NCBI RefSeq assembly: GCF_035978755.1
Contig: NZ_CP108414.1
Coordinates: 6,386,001 to 6,450,000, forward strand
Direction of reading: 5' to 3'
Source: Streptomyces sp. NBC_01298
Lineage (GTDB): Bacteria > Actinomycetota > Actinomycetes > Streptomycetales > Streptomycetaceae
DNA length: 64,000 nucleotides
The notes under the pieces are model-generated. The model was not told where the DNA came from. It worked only from the letters and a program-made list of their open reading frames with translations, and searched no databases. A program made the translations under genes and the position numbers. Shown one piece after another: positions 33,896-43,428 of the stretch (position 1 is the stretch's first letter; each line of letters opens with the position of its first letter).

Positions 33896-34138
33896 TCAGG
33901 CGCGCAGCACGCGGCCCGCCTTGTCGGTGCGGTCGTCCTTGACGAGGAACAGGATGCCGTCGATCAGGGCCCAGACGCCGAGGCCGCCGCAGGTGAGCAG
34001 CTGGGCGATGGCCATGCCGGTGTGGCCGGTGTAGAAACGGCCGATGCCGAGGCCGCCGAGGAAGATCTGCAGGAGACCGGCCACCAGCTTGGACTTGTCG
34101 GAGTACGGCTGGCCGTTCGGGGCGATGTTCTGGGACAT
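33896..34138 (-). CDS. TM2-domain membrane protein
   Basis: 80 residues: a short polar start, then a pair of hydrophobic segments around the FLGGLGIGRFYTGHTGMA turn, the hallmark of TM2 domains. The ATG is at 34138 with AGGAG upstream. Such proteins are small membrane proteins of unknown role. It is followed upstream (on the same strand) by DUF2752, a common pairing. Confidence 0.92.
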   Translation of the reverse strand: MSQNIAPNGQPYSDKSKLVAGLLQIFLGGLGIGRFYTGHTGMAIAQLLTCGGLGVWALIDGILFLVKDDRTDKAGRVLRA

Positions 34139-34265
34139 GCGAAAGCTCCTAGTGAAACTGCTGTTCAGCGGGGACGTGTGCCACGACCGCGGGTCGTAGC
34201 GGAACTACTGACCTGCCACGGTCGTTGATGGTTGCCCTGCCGCTAGCAACGTGATCAACCCGTGA

Positions 34266-34721
34266 TCACATGACCGCATTGCGGACGACCGCCCAGGTCA
34301 GGGCGACCCCAACGATCGCAGCCTGGCCCCGGACTCCCATCGCTGGGTGGTACTTACGTCCGCGGAGGCCTTCGGTGACCCAGCGGGCGTAGAGGAAGAC
34401 GGCGAGCGGCAGCCCCAGCAGGAACAGCACCGCGTTGTCGTGGAAGGCCGCGGCGAAGTCGCCGTGCAGGAGGTCGTAACACATCCGGCTGGCGCCGCAG
34501 GCCGGACAGAGCAGGCCCGTCAGCCAGTTGAACGGGCAGCGGGGGAGCCAGTGGCCGGGCTCGTGCGGATTGGTGCCCCAGAGGTACGCGGCTCCCGCGC
34601 CCAGCACCGCGAGGGAGGCGAGCGGGGCCGTCGCCGGCCGGCGGAGCGGCGAGGTGCGCGGTCGCGGACCGCCGGGGGAACCCTGGTTCGGTCCGCGGGT
34701 GTCCGGCAGGTCGGCCGACAC
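34266..34721 (-). CDS. DUF2752 membrane protein
   Basis: 151 residues from GTG 34721 with GAGGAGGGAG before it. The family block CPFNWLTGLLCPACGASRMCYDLLHGDF is complete with its three conserved Cys. Three membrane helices. An N-terminal Pro/Arg-rich stretch is cytoplasmic. It lies 127 bp from TM2. Function unknown; the Cys block may bind metal. Confidence 0.9.
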   Translation of the reverse strand: MSADLPDTRGPNQGSPGGPRPRTSPLRRPATAPLASLAVLGAGAAYLWGTNPHEPGHWLPRCPFNWLTGLLCPACGASRMCYDLLHGDFAAAFHDNAVLFLLGLPLAVFLYARWVTEGLRGRKYHPAMGVRGQAAIVGVALTWAVVRNAVM

Positions 34722-34854
34722 GGGTGCTCCCTCCTCGACGTGCCCGCACGCGGTCGGGTGCGGGCAACTGGAGGGCCATCCTCGCACCGGGGGTCACGAC
34801 CGGCTCCGGGTGGCCGCGCACACCGGCCCACACCGTGTGCGCCGCCTGCGCCGC

Positions 34855-36948
34855 CTACGCCGGCGGTACCGCGCGGTGCCAGGCGGTGCGGCTCGCGGTG
34901 GCGGCGGGGGTGCTGACGTGGAGTTCGGCGTCCAGGCCGAGGACCGCGAGGGTCGTCGCGCCACCCGGCTCCTGGACGCCCGCCGGGGCGCCCGCGTAGA
35001 GCATCTGGGACTCCGTCCACGCCGGCGGACCGCCGAGGCCCGTCGCGGCGACGGTGCCCCGGTCGGCGCGGCCCGTGATGAGGCGGCCCGCCACGCCCAC
35101 CGCGCCGTAGCCGGCCCGGCCGCCGGCCTCCGTGACGCTGGAGACGGTGGGCTTCGGCGCGCCGGGCGCCGCCGTGACCAGGGCCGTGCGGACGACCCCC
35201 GAGTCGGGGCGCCGGAAGTACAGCCGGACACCCGCCCCTTCCGGGGTGGCGGTGAGGGGGATGGTGGTGACCGGGAGCCCGGTCGGGACGGGACCGCCCA
35301 GGGGTGCGCCGGGGGCGGGCTGGATCCAGGCCAGCACCGACTGGGTGGTGGCGGCGTAGACGTGCCGGCGCCCCGCGGAGTCGGTGGCCGTCACCGGGTC
35401 GGACTGGAGGTCGGCGCCCCCCAGCTGCTGCCAGCCGCCGAAGGCGCCCGAGGGCTGCTGGATGCGGGCGCGCAGGGTGCGCTTGGAGTCGCGGACGTAC
35501 ACCGTCAGCAGCCCGTCCGGGCCGGCGACCACCGCGGGCGCGCTGATCGAGGAGGTGCCGCCGTCGTCCCGGGTCTCCGGGGTGCCGAGCGCGACCCACG
35601 CCCCGAACGGACCGCCGGGCGTGGACTGGGCGGCGTAGACGATCTCGCGCCGGTAGTCCTGCGGCCGGGTGCCGAAGCTGGTGCGTATGGCGAAGACGGC
35701 GACGCGCCCGTCGGGGAGGCGGGCGGTGGTCGCGCCCGGGTCGATGCCGGTGCCCGGCAGCAGCGCCGGGCCCTGCCAGGCGGCGCCGGGGCCGATGCCG
35801 GCCCCGCGGGTCCAGACGGCCATCTGTCCGTCGAGGACGCCGAAGGCGTACAGCCGGCCGGTCGTGCCCTGCACCAGCCAGGAGGAGTGGTCGCCGCGGG
35901 CGTACCGCAGCGACTGGGCCCAGTTGTGGCCGGTCGGGCTGCCCGCGACCTTGCGGTCGCCGCAGCCGGAGGGCGAGCCGCAGTAGTTCTGCCTGTCCTG
36001 CCACGCGTACGTCTTCAGGTAGGCGAGCTTCGCCTGCACCGTCTGCGGGTCCAGCGCGTGCGGCAGGGCGCCGTTGTGGTAGCCGACGTAGTTCTGCACG
36101 GCGAAGCGGGGACGCTGTCCGACCGGGACCCGCGCGGCGTACGAGGCGGCCGCGGCCTGCGCGAACCGTGCCCCGTACATGTGGTCCTGATGGTCGGTGA
36201 GCCTGCCGGTGCCGGGGTACCGGCCCGGTGACGGGTCCTGCATCCGTATCGTCGTCGGCTTGTAGCGCTCCAGGATCCCCGATATCGCCGCCACCACCTG
36301 GTCCTTGGTGTACGCGGGCGACAGCTTGACCGGAGTGCCGGCGGTGAGCTGCCGGGGGAGCGCCGGTATCCGGCCGTTCCACAGGCCGCGCAGGCTGTCG
36401 GGGCTGTCGGCGAGCGGGGCGCGGGCCTCGCGCATCTGCAGCCAGACCAGGTTGATCTGCGGCTTCGCCATGAGGACGTCGAGCTCGGCGTTGCCGCCGC
36501 CCGCGGTGGGGATGACCGTGCGCTTCCAGGGACTGGTGCGGTCGCCGGTGGCCATCTGCGCGTAGGCGGCGCGTATGCCGTTCTGCCGGGCCTCCGCGTA
36601 GTGGCTGAGGTCGGCGGGCTGCGCCGGGTCCTTGGCCGCGCCGCCGTTGGCCTGGTTGCGGCCGTCGGACTCGCCGGAGGTGAGGTAGAGGGTGGTGAGC
36701 GGGGTGCCGGACAGCAGGGAGCGGCTGATGTCCGGGTTCATGAAGAACAGGTCGTCGTCCGGGTGGGCGACGATCTGGACGATCGAGCCCCCGGTGGCGC
36801 TCGCCTGGACGGCGGCCTGGGAGCCCGTGCCGGGGACGGCCTCGGCCGCGGTCTGCTGGCCGGAGGCGACGGCGAGCGCGCCGGTGACCCCGATGGTCAG
36901 CATCGGGACCACGGTCGCGAGGAGGAAACGTCGACGGGATACGGGCAT
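34855..36948 (-). CDS. PIG-L family deacetylase with beta-propeller-like tail
   Basis: 697 residues. A Tat-type signal (SRRRFLLATVV) exports it. The deacetylase domain (~55-310) begins IVQIVAHPDDDLFF with the zinc AHPDD motif at 61-65, and continues YLTSGESDGRN and DHQDHMYGA, with His for zinc. The remaining ~380 residues repeat a bladed pattern (GRVAVFAIRTSFGTRP, GLLTVYVRDSKRTLRAR, VYAATTQSVLAWIQP) like a sialidase/propeller. It is a secreted GlcNAc-type deacetylase by family, with an unknown substrate. The next gene upstream is a paralogue. Confidence 0.9.
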   Translation of the reverse strand: MPVSRRRFLLATVVPMLTIGVTGALAVASGQQTAAEAVPGTGSQAAVQASATGGSIVQIVAHPDDDLFFMNPDISRSLLSGTPLTTLYLTSGESDGRNQANGGAAKDPAQPADLSHYAEARQNGIRAAYAQMATGDRTSPWKRTVIPTAGGGNAELDVLMAKPQINLVWLQMREARAPLADSPDSLRGLWNGRIPALPRQLTAGTPVKLSPAYTKDQVVAAISGILERYKPTTIRMQDPSPGRYPGTGRLTDHQDHMYGARFAQAAAASYAARVPVGQRPRFAVQNYVGYHNGALPHALDPQTVQAKLAYLKTYAWQDRQNYCGSPSGCGDRKVAGSPTGHNWAQSLRYARGDHSSWLVQGTTGRLYAFGVLDGQMAVWTRGAGIGPGAAWQGPALLPGTGIDPGATTARLPDGRVAVFAIRTSFGTRPQDYRREIVYAAQSTPGGPFGAWVALGTPETRDDGGTSSISAPAVVAGPDGLLTVYVRDSKRTLRARIQQPSGAFGGWQQLGGADLQSDPVTATDSAGRRHVYAATTQSVLAWIQPAPGAPLGGPVPTGLPVTTIPLTATPEGAGVRLYFRRPDSGVVRTALVTAAPGAPKPTVSSVTEAGGRAGYGAVGVAGRLITGRADRGTVAATGLGGPPAWTESQMLYAGAPAGVQEPGGATTLAVLGLDAELHVSTPAATASRTAWHRAVPPA

Positions 36949-37196
36949 GGGTGGCGGCGCCTTGGGTCGTTCGGCAGGAAGAACCGGGTGAAGCTATCGG
37001 ACAGTCAGTGAGAGTCCAATTCGGGCAAGTTGGTTCACTCGGATCGCCGTGAATTCCGATTTGTCGAAACGGCCGACCCGTGTGCGGCCTGCGGGCGGTT
37101 CCTACGTGACGGACGTCACGCGGGTGCGGGCCCACCAAAGAACGCCCCCGTGGGGGGCGTTGGCCGGTCGCGTTCCCGCGAGTGAGTGCCGGGCGG
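36949..37196. other. Intergenic between the two PIG-L genes
   Basis: 248 bp. AT-richer than its surroundings near 36990-37075, probably holding the promoter of the downstream PIG-L gene. No gene seen. Confidence 0.4.
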
Positions 37197-39557
37197 TCAG
37201 GGCCCGCCGTTCGGCGGCCCCACCGGCTGCCACGGAGCCAGGTGCGCGTCCGGGGCGTCCGCCGCCGAGGTCACGTACAGCCGGCCGTCCAGTCCCATCA
37301 CCGCCAGGTTCACCGTGCTCTTGCCGTTCAGCGTCGAGGAGGGCGCCCCGACGAACATCAGCGGCGACCGCTCCCAGGGCCGGCCCGGGCCGACGTCCGG
37401 GCCCGCGCCCGGGCCCGCGCCCGGGCCGATGTCCGAGCCCAGCCGCCCGCCCGCCGCCCGTCCGGCCAGCAGCCGGCCGCTCGCCGTCACCGAGCCGAAG
37501 CCCGCCTGCCCGCCGAGGTCGGTGAGCCCCGTCACCTTCAGCCCGCCGGCCCCCGTGACCAGGGCGGTGGCGACCCCGCCCGAGTCCGGCTTGCGGAACC
37601 ACAGCCGTACGCCGTCGTCCCGGCTCTGCGCCGTGATCGGCAGCGCCGGCGCCGGCAGTCCGGTCGTGGTGGCGGGGCCGAGCGGCGCGCCGGCCTTCGG
37701 CTGGGCCCAGCCCAGCACGGTCTTGGTGGTCGCGGCGAGCACCACGCGCCGTCCGGCGGAGTCGGTCGCGGCGGCCGGACTGCCGTGCAGGTCGGAGCCG
37801 CCGTAGCGGTCCCACGGACCCCAGGCGCCGGCCGGGGACCGCACCCGCCCGCGCAGGGTGTACGCGCCGTCGCGCACGTAGACCGCGAGCTGACCGGAGC
37901 CGTCGACGGCCACCGCGGGCGCGCTGATGTCGGAGGTCCAGTTCTCGTCGGAGGTTTCCGGCGTCCCGAGCACCGTCCACTCCCCGAACTCCGGCGAGCC
38001 GGGCGCCCGCTGCACGGTGTAGACGACCTCGCGCCGGTAGTCGGCGGGCCGGGCGCCGAAGGAGGTCCGGGTGCCGAAGGCGGCGATCCGGCCGTCGGCG
38101 AGCGTCACGGTGGAGATGCCCTGGTCCATGACGGTGCCGTCGGCGCCCGGGAGCAGCCGGGGGCCGCTCCAGGGGCCGAGCAGGCCGTCGCGGTGCCAGA
38201 GGGCGAGCTGCCCGTCGAGCACCCTGAACGCCCACAGGCCGTGCTCCTTGTCGGCGGCCAGCCAGGAGGTGGCGGTGCCGCGGGCGTAGTTGATGGAGGA
38301 GCTCCAGTGGTTGCCGGCCGGGTGGTCGGCGACCTTCAGGTCCCCGCAGCCGGCGGCGCTGCCGCAGTGGTTCTGCCGGTCGGTCCACGCGTACGTGTCC
38401 AGGATGTCCAGTTTGGCCTTGGCCTCGTCCGGGGCGAGGGCGCTGGGGAGCGAGCCGTTGAAGTAGCCGAGGTAGTTCTGCACGGAGAAGTGCGGACGGT
38501 CCTTGACCTCCTTCGCGTAGGCGCCGAGCGCGACCTGGACGAAGCGGGCTCCGTAGAAGTGGTCCTGATGGTCCGTGTAGTGCTTGCTGTCGGGGAACCG
38601 GCCGGGGCTCGGGTCCTGGGAGCGGACGGTGGTCGGCCCGTACCGCGCCAGGATGCCGACGAGGGTCCGTACGACCTGGTCCTTCGTGTACGTGAACCGC
38701 TGCTTGACCGGGCTCCCGGAGGCGAGCATCGACTCCAGCCGGGGAACCTTGCCGTCCCAGAGGCCGTGCAGGCTGTCGGGGCGGTCCGCCCAGACGTTGC
38801 CGGCCTCGCGCATCTGCAGCCAGACCAGGTTGACCTGCGGCTTCGCCGTGAGGACGTCGAGCTCGGCGTGGCCGCCGCCCTCGGTCGGCACGACCGTGCG
38901 CTTCCAGGGGCTGTCCCGGTCGCCGGTGGCCATCTGCGCGTAGGCGGAGCGGATGCCGTTCTGGCGGGCCTCGGCGTAGGCGGGCTTGTCGGGCGGGGTG
39001 GTGGCCACCTGGGCTTCGCCGGCGTTGATCCCGTCGGCTTCGCCGGAGGTGAGGTAGACCGAGGTGACGGGATGGCCGGCCGCTATGGAATAGCGCAGGT
39101 CCGGGTTCATGAAGTAGAGGTCGTCGTCCGGGTGCGCCAGGACCTGGAGCACCCGGCCCGGGTCCGCGGGGACCGCCGGGTCGGCGGCCGCGGACCCGGC
39201 GCCGAACGCCTTGCCCTCGGCGGTGCCGGGGTGGTCCAGGGCGTCGAGCGCCTCGTTCCCCCGCAGCAGCATCCCCGCGGCGGCGGCCGCCGCACAGAAC
39301 CCGACGGCCTTGACGACCCGCCCCCGCCGCCTGCGGGAGGCCGCACGTGCCCGCCGCTTACGGGCACCCGCGCGGGCGGGACTTCCGCCGCGACGGCCGG
39401 CCGGGCCGCCCCGGTCGTGGGCCGGGCCGCCCCGGTCGCCTGCGGGGCTGTCGCCCCGACCCGCGGGGCCTTCGTCCCGGCCGCCCGCGGGGTTGCCGAA
39501 AGGACCGTCGTTCCGCCCGGCGGAGGGTCCCTCCTTCGGGTGTGCGGGGTCGGGCAT
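37197..39557 (-). CDS. PIG-L family deacetylase, membrane-anchored paralogue
   Basis: 786 residues from ATG 39557 (AGGAGGAG upstream). An ~80-residue cytoplasmic region rich in Arg/Gly/Pro (GRGDSPAGDRGGPAHDRGG, KRRARAASRRRRGR) precedes one membrane helix (~81-98). The AHPDDD zinc motif is at 141-146, then YLTSGEADG and DHQDHFYGA. A propeller-like C-terminal half aligns blade by blade with the gene at 34855. The two probably arose by tandem duplication, with different N-termini (Tat signal or anchor). The substrate is unknown. Confidence 0.9.
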   Translation of the reverse strand: MPDPAHPKEGPSAGRNDGPFGNPAGGRDEGPAGRGDSPAGDRGGPAHDRGGPAGRRGGSPARAGARKRRARAASRRRRGRVVKAVGFCAAAAAAGMLLRGNEALDALDHPGTAEGKAFGAGSAAADPAVPADPGRVLQVLAHPDDDLYFMNPDLRYSIAAGHPVTSVYLTSGEADGINAGEAQVATTPPDKPAYAEARQNGIRSAYAQMATGDRDSPWKRTVVPTEGGGHAELDVLTAKPQVNLVWLQMREAGNVWADRPDSLHGLWDGKVPRLESMLASGSPVKQRFTYTKDQVVRTLVGILARYGPTTVRSQDPSPGRFPDSKHYTDHQDHFYGARFVQVALGAYAKEVKDRPHFSVQNYLGYFNGSLPSALAPDEAKAKLDILDTYAWTDRQNHCGSAAGCGDLKVADHPAGNHWSSSINYARGTATSWLAADKEHGLWAFRVLDGQLALWHRDGLLGPWSGPRLLPGADGTVMDQGISTVTLADGRIAAFGTRTSFGARPADYRREVVYTVQRAPGSPEFGEWTVLGTPETSDENWTSDISAPAVAVDGSGQLAVYVRDGAYTLRGRVRSPAGAWGPWDRYGGSDLHGSPAAATDSAGRRVVLAATTKTVLGWAQPKAGAPLGPATTTGLPAPALPITAQSRDDGVRLWFRKPDSGGVATALVTGAGGLKVTGLTDLGGQAGFGSVTASGRLLAGRAAGGRLGSDIGPGAGPGAGPDVGPGRPWERSPLMFVGAPSSTLNGKSTVNLAVMGLDGRLYVTSAADAPDAHLAPWQPVGPPNGGP

Positions 39558-39599
39558 GGGGCTCCTCCTGGCCGGTTTGCGGGGAGCTGGCCCCATTGC

Positions 39600-39613
39600 G
39601 GCACAAGTGTGCC
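39600..39613. promoter_or_regulatory. Palindrome upstream of the PIG-L gene
   Basis: GGCACAAGTGTGCC is a perfect inverted repeat (GGCACA-AG-TGTGCC) in the divergent 212-bp gap between the PIG-L gene (39557) and glnE (39770). A candidate operator; no known regulator assigned. Confidence 0.35.
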
Positions 39614-39769
39614 AAAAATCTGACAATCCGTCCCATCGGCCATGCGGTGAGTCGAACGCCTGCTCCGGCTAGGCTCTCCCCGGGCACAGGCGCGGACCCG
39701 GCCGACGGCGAGTACCGCGAAAGGCCCGGCCAGGGCAACGGCAGGCCGACGTACGCGGGAGGCGGCGGG

Positions 39770-42757
39770 ATGACAGTCCCGGGACGCAGGAGCAGTACCT
39801 TCAGCCGGCTGCTGCGCAGCGGGTTCACCGACCCCTCGGCCGCCGCCCGGCTGCTCGACACCGACGCGCTGGCCGCCGTACGCACCGATCCGGTGCTCCT
39901 CGACGCCCTGGGGGCCACCGCCGATCCCGACCTGGCCCTCCTCGGGCTGGTCCGCATCGCCGAGGCGCAGGCCCCCGAGGAACTGCCCGTCCTCCTCGAC
40001 ACGCTCGTCAGCGCCAAACCCCTGCGCGACCGCCTCCTCGGCGTGCTCGGCGCCTCCGAGGCCCTCGGCGACCACCTCGCCCGCCACCCCCGGGACTGGC
40101 AGGCCCTGGTCACCTACGAGGCGGCCGATCTGCATCCCGGGCTCCCCGAGTTCGAGAACGGGCTGGCCGGCGCCCACGACCCCGTCGACCTGCGCGTCGC
40201 CTACCGCCGCTGCCTGCTCTCCATCGCCGCCCGCGACGTGTGCGGGACCATAGACGTAGCCCAGACCGCCGCCGAGCTCGCCGACCTGGCCACCGCCACC
40301 CTGCGCGCGGCCCTGCGCATCGCGACCGCCGCCGCACCCGAGGACGCGGCGATCTGCCGGCTCGCCGTCATCGCCATGGGCAAATGCGGAGGCAACGAGC
40401 TGAACTACGTCTCCGACGTCGACGTCATCTTCGTCGGCGACGCGGCCCCCGGCGCCGACGAGGGCAAGGCCGTCCAGGCCGCCGCCCGGCTCGCCTCCCA
40501 CCTCATGCGGATCTGCTCCGAGACCACCGTCGAAGGCACCATCTGGCCCGTCGACGCCAACCTCCGCCCCGAGGGCAGAAACGGTCCGCTCGTCCGCACC
40601 CTCGCCTCCCACCTCGCCTACTACCAGCGCTGGGCCAAGACCTGGGAGTTCCAGGCCCTCCTCAAGGCCCGCGCCGTCGCCGGCGACGAGGCGCTCGGCG
40701 CCGAGTACATCGCCGCCATAACTCCCCTCGTCTGGCAGGCCGCCGAGCGCGAGAACTTCGTCCCCGACGTCCAGCAGATGCGCCGCCGCGTCGTCGACAA
40801 CATCCCCGCCGCCCAGGTCGAGCGCGAGCTGAAACTCGGCCCCGGCGGCCTGCGCGACGTCGAGTTCGCCGTCCAGCTCCTCCAGCTCGTGCACGGCCGC
40901 TCCGACGCCACCCTGCACTCCGGCACCACCCTCGACGCGCTCACCGCCCTCGCCGCCGGCGGCTACGTCGGGCGCACCGACGCCGCCCAACTGCACGACG
41001 CGTACCGCTTCCTGCGGGCCATGGAGCACCGCATCCAGCTCTACCGGCTGCGCCGCACCCACCTCGTCCCCGAGGACGAGGCCGACCTGCGGCGCCTGGG
41101 CCGCTCCCTGGGCCTGCGCACGGAACCCGTCGCCGAACTCAACAAGGCCTGGCGCCGGCACGCCTCCGTGGTCCGCCGGCTGCACGAGAAGATCTTCTAC
41201 CGGCCGCTCCTCGACGCCGTGGCCCAGCTCGCCCCCGGCGAGACCCGGCTCTCCCCGCGCGCCGCCGGCCAGCGCCTCGAAGCCCTCGGGTACGCCGACC
41301 CCGCCGCCGCCCTGCGCCACCTCGAAGCCCTGGCCTCCGGCGTCACCCGCGCCGCCGCCATCCAGCGGACCCTGCTGCCCGTGCTCCTCGGCTGGTTCGC
41401 CGACTCCGCCGACCCGGACGCGGGCCTGCTGAACTTCCGCAAGGTCTCCGACGCCCTCGGCAGGACCCCCTGGTACCTGCGCCTCCTGCGCGACGAGGGC
41501 GCCGCCGCCGAGAACCTCGCCCGGGTGCTCTCCGCCGGACGCCTCGCCCCCGACCTCCTCCTGCGCGCCCCCGAAGCCGTCGCCCTGCTGGGCGACCCCG
41601 AAGGCCTGGTTCCCCGTACCCACGAGGCACTCGAACAGGAGGTGCTCGCCGCCGTCGGCCGCGCCGAGAACCCGGAGGCCGCCGTGGCCGCCGCCCGCGG
41701 AGTGCGCCGCCGCGAGCTGTTCCGCACCACCGCCGCCGACATCATCGGCTCCTACGGTACGGAGGACAGCCCGGCCGAGGAGGACCACGGAGCCCTCGTC
41801 GACCGGGTCGGCCGGGCCGTGTCCGAACTCACCGCCGCCACCGTCGCCGGGGCCCTGCGCGCCGCCGTCCAGAGCCACTGGGGCGACACCCTGCCCACCC
41901 GCTTCGCGGTCATCGGCGTGGGCCGCTTCGGCGGTCACGAGCTCGGCTACGGGTCCGACGCGGACGTCCTCTTCGTCCACGAGCCGCGCGAGGGCGTCGA
42001 CGAACAGGAGGCCGCCAAGGCCGCCCACAGCGTCATCGCCGAGATGCGCAGGCTCCTCCAGCTGCCCACCGCCGACCCGCCGCTGCTCATCGACGCGGAC
42101 CTGCGCCCCGAAGGCCGCTCCGGCCCCCTGGTCCGCACCCTGCCCTCCTACGCCGCCTACTACCGCCGCTGGTCCCTGACCTGGGAGTCCCAGGCCCTGC
42201 TGCGCGCCGAACCGGTGGCCGGCGACCTCGAACTCGGGCAGCGCTTCATCGACCTGATCGACCCCCTGCGCTACCCGATGGAAGGCCTGGGCGAGGACGC
42301 CGTCCGCGAGATCCGGCGCCTGAAGGCCCGGATGGAATCCGAACGCCTGCCCAGGGGCGCCGACCCCACCCTGCACACCAAACTCGGCCGCGGCGGCCTC
42401 AGCGACGTCGAATGGACCGTCCAGCTGATCCAGATGCGGCACGCCTGGGCGGAACCGGGCCTGCGCACGACCCGCACCCGCGAGGCCCTGGCCGCCGCGC
42501 ACGCGGCCGGCCTGATCCCCACCGAGGAGGCGCAGATCCTGGACGAGGCCTGGGTCCTGGCCACCCGGGTCCGCAACGCCGTGATGCTGGTCCGCGGCCG
42601 CGCCGGCGACACCTTCCCCTCGGAGGCCCGCGAACTGGCCGCGGTCGGCCGCTACCTCGGCTACGCGGAGGGCACGGTCGGCGACATGCTGGAGGACTAC
42701 CGCCGCATCACCCGCCGCGCACGGGGCGTGGTGGACGAACTGTTCTACGCGGGCTGA
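39770..42757 (+). CDS. glnE: Glutamine synthetase adenylyltransferase / adenylyl-removing enzyme
   Basis: 995 residues, the usual actinobacterial length. Two nucleotidyltransferase domains: one with GKCGGNELNYVSDVDVIFVG (~203-222), one with GRFGGHELGYGSDADVLFVHE (~716-735). Each is followed by a helical region (for example KLGPGGLRDVEFAVQLLQ and KLGRGGLSDVEWTVQLIQ). The N-terminal domain removes, and the C-terminal adds, AMP on glutamine synthetase I. The ATG at 39770 follows GGAGGCGGCGGG. The nearby glnA2 is not its target by residue (Trp382); the true GlnA lies outside. Confidence 0.97.
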   Translation: MTVPGRRSSTFSRLLRSGFTDPSAAARLLDTDALAAVRTDPVLLDALGATADPDLALLGLVRIAEAQAPEELPVLLDTLVSAKPLRDRLLGVLGASEALGDHLARHPRDWQALVTYEAADLHPGLPEFENGLAGAHDPVDLRVAYRRCLLSIAARDVCGTIDVAQTAAELADLATATLRAALRIATAAAPEDAAICRLAVIAMGKCGGNELNYVSDVDVIFVGDAAPGADEGKAVQAAARLASHLMRICSETTVEGTIWPVDANLRPEGRNGPLVRTLASHLAYYQRWAKTWEFQALLKARAVAGDEALGAEYIAAITPLVWQAAERENFVPDVQQMRRRVVDNIPAAQVERELKLGPGGLRDVEFAVQLLQLVHGRSDATLHSGTTLDALTALAAGGYVGRTDAAQLHDAYRFLRAMEHRIQLYRLRRTHLVPEDEADLRRLGRSLGLRTEPVAELNKAWRRHASVVRRLHEKIFYRPLLDAVAQLAPGETRLSPRAAGQRLEALGYADPAAALRHLEALASGVTRAAAIQRTLLPVLLGWFADSADPDAGLLNFRKVSDALGRTPWYLRLLRDEGAAAENLARVLSAGRLAPDLLLRAPEAVALLGDPEGLVPRTHEALEQEVLAAVGRAENPEAAVAAARGVRRRELFRTTAADIIGSYGTEDSPAEEDHGALVDRVGRAVSELTAATVAGALRAAVQSHWGDTLPTRFAVIGVGRFGGHELGYGSDADVLFVHEPREGVDEQEAAKAAHSVIAEMRRLLQLPTADPPLLIDADLRPEGRSGPLVRTLPSYAAYYRRWSLTWESQALLRAEPVAGDLELGQRFIDLIDPLRYPMEGLGEDAVREIRRLKARMESERLPRGADPTLHTKLGRGGLSDVEWTVQLIQMRHAWAEPGLRTTRTREALAAAHAAGLIPTEEAQILDEAWVLATRVRNAVMLVRGRAGDTFPSEARELAAVGRYLGYAEGTVGDMLEDYRRITRRARGVVDELFYAG

Positions 42758-42773
42758 CCGGCCGCGGGCCGGT
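42757..42773. terminator. Hairpin terminator, 7-bp stem
   Basis: ACCGGCC-GCG-GGCCGGT in the 24-bp gap between convergent glnE and the gene at 42782. Confidence 0.7.
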
Positions 42774-42781
42774 GCCCGGCG

Positions 42782-43306
42782 TCAGGACAGGCCGAGTTCC
42801 GGCAGGGAGAAGTCGAGTTCCGGCAGGGAGAAGAAGCCGGCGACCGCGGCCACGATCCGCTCCTCGGTGTCATCGCCGTCGAGGTTCTCCTGCGGCCCGG
42901 TCAGACGCGCCGCCGTGAGGGCGGGCAGCAGCAGATCGGGCTCCGCGCCCACCCCGTCGTCCGGCCCCTCGAAACTGAAGCCGGTGATCAGCTTCCCGTC
43001 GCGGTGGTACTCGAAGCCGGGACCGTGCGCCTTCCCCAGACAGGGCTCCGTCACGAAGACGACGAGCTCGGCACCCTCCGGGCACAGCCGCCCGTAGTCG
43101 GTGAGGCTGTAGTGGTCACCGCTGTCCCAACCGGACATGTCGTGCATCATCAGCCCCCAGCCGCCGGTCTCCTTGCCGTACGCGAGCGGTACGCGCTGCT
43201 GGCCGAGCAGTTCCCGCGTGAGCGCGTCCAGGGTCGTCCCGCGGAAGAAGACGACGTTGGTCTCCTGGTGGTGGGGGAGCGCGCGGTGTATCCAGTGCCA
43301 CGTCAT
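42782..43306 (-). CDS. DUF6461-like hypothetical protein
   Basis: 174 residues from the ATG at 43306 (MTWHWIHRALPHHQ); a GTG at 43336 is also possible. The pattern NVVFFRGTTLDALTRELLG, GGWGLMMHDMSGWDSGDHYSLTDYG and FEYHRDGKLITGFSFEGP...LLLPALTAARL resembles DUF6461-type single-domain proteins. Two copies of a FSLPEL repeat end it (a direct DNA repeat). Function unknown. Confidence 0.6.
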   Translation of the reverse strand: MTWHWIHRALPHHQETNVVFFRGTTLDALTRELLGQQRVPLAYGKETGGWGLMMHDMSGWDSGDHYSLTDYGRLCPEGAELVVFVTEPCLGKAHGPGFEYHRDGKLITGFSFEGPDDGVGAEPDLLLPALTAARLTGPQENLDGDDTEERIVAAVAGFFSLPELDFSLPELGLS

Positions 43307-43366
43307 ACCGGGCACGGTAGTAGGACCCACTGACACGGCCCGCCGGCCGGTCCGCCGGTGCCCGGT

Positions 43367-43405
43367 GGGGCCCCGCCGCCGACCCCTGTACGGCGGCGGG
43401 GCCCC
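43367..43405. terminator. Hairpin terminator, 15-bp stem
   Basis: GGGGCCCCGCCGCCG pairs perfectly with its complement over a 9-base loop, 24 bp behind the stop of the sigma-factor operon's last gene. Confidence 0.88.
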
Positions 43406-43428
43406 GGGCGCCCGGCTGTTCCCGCCGG

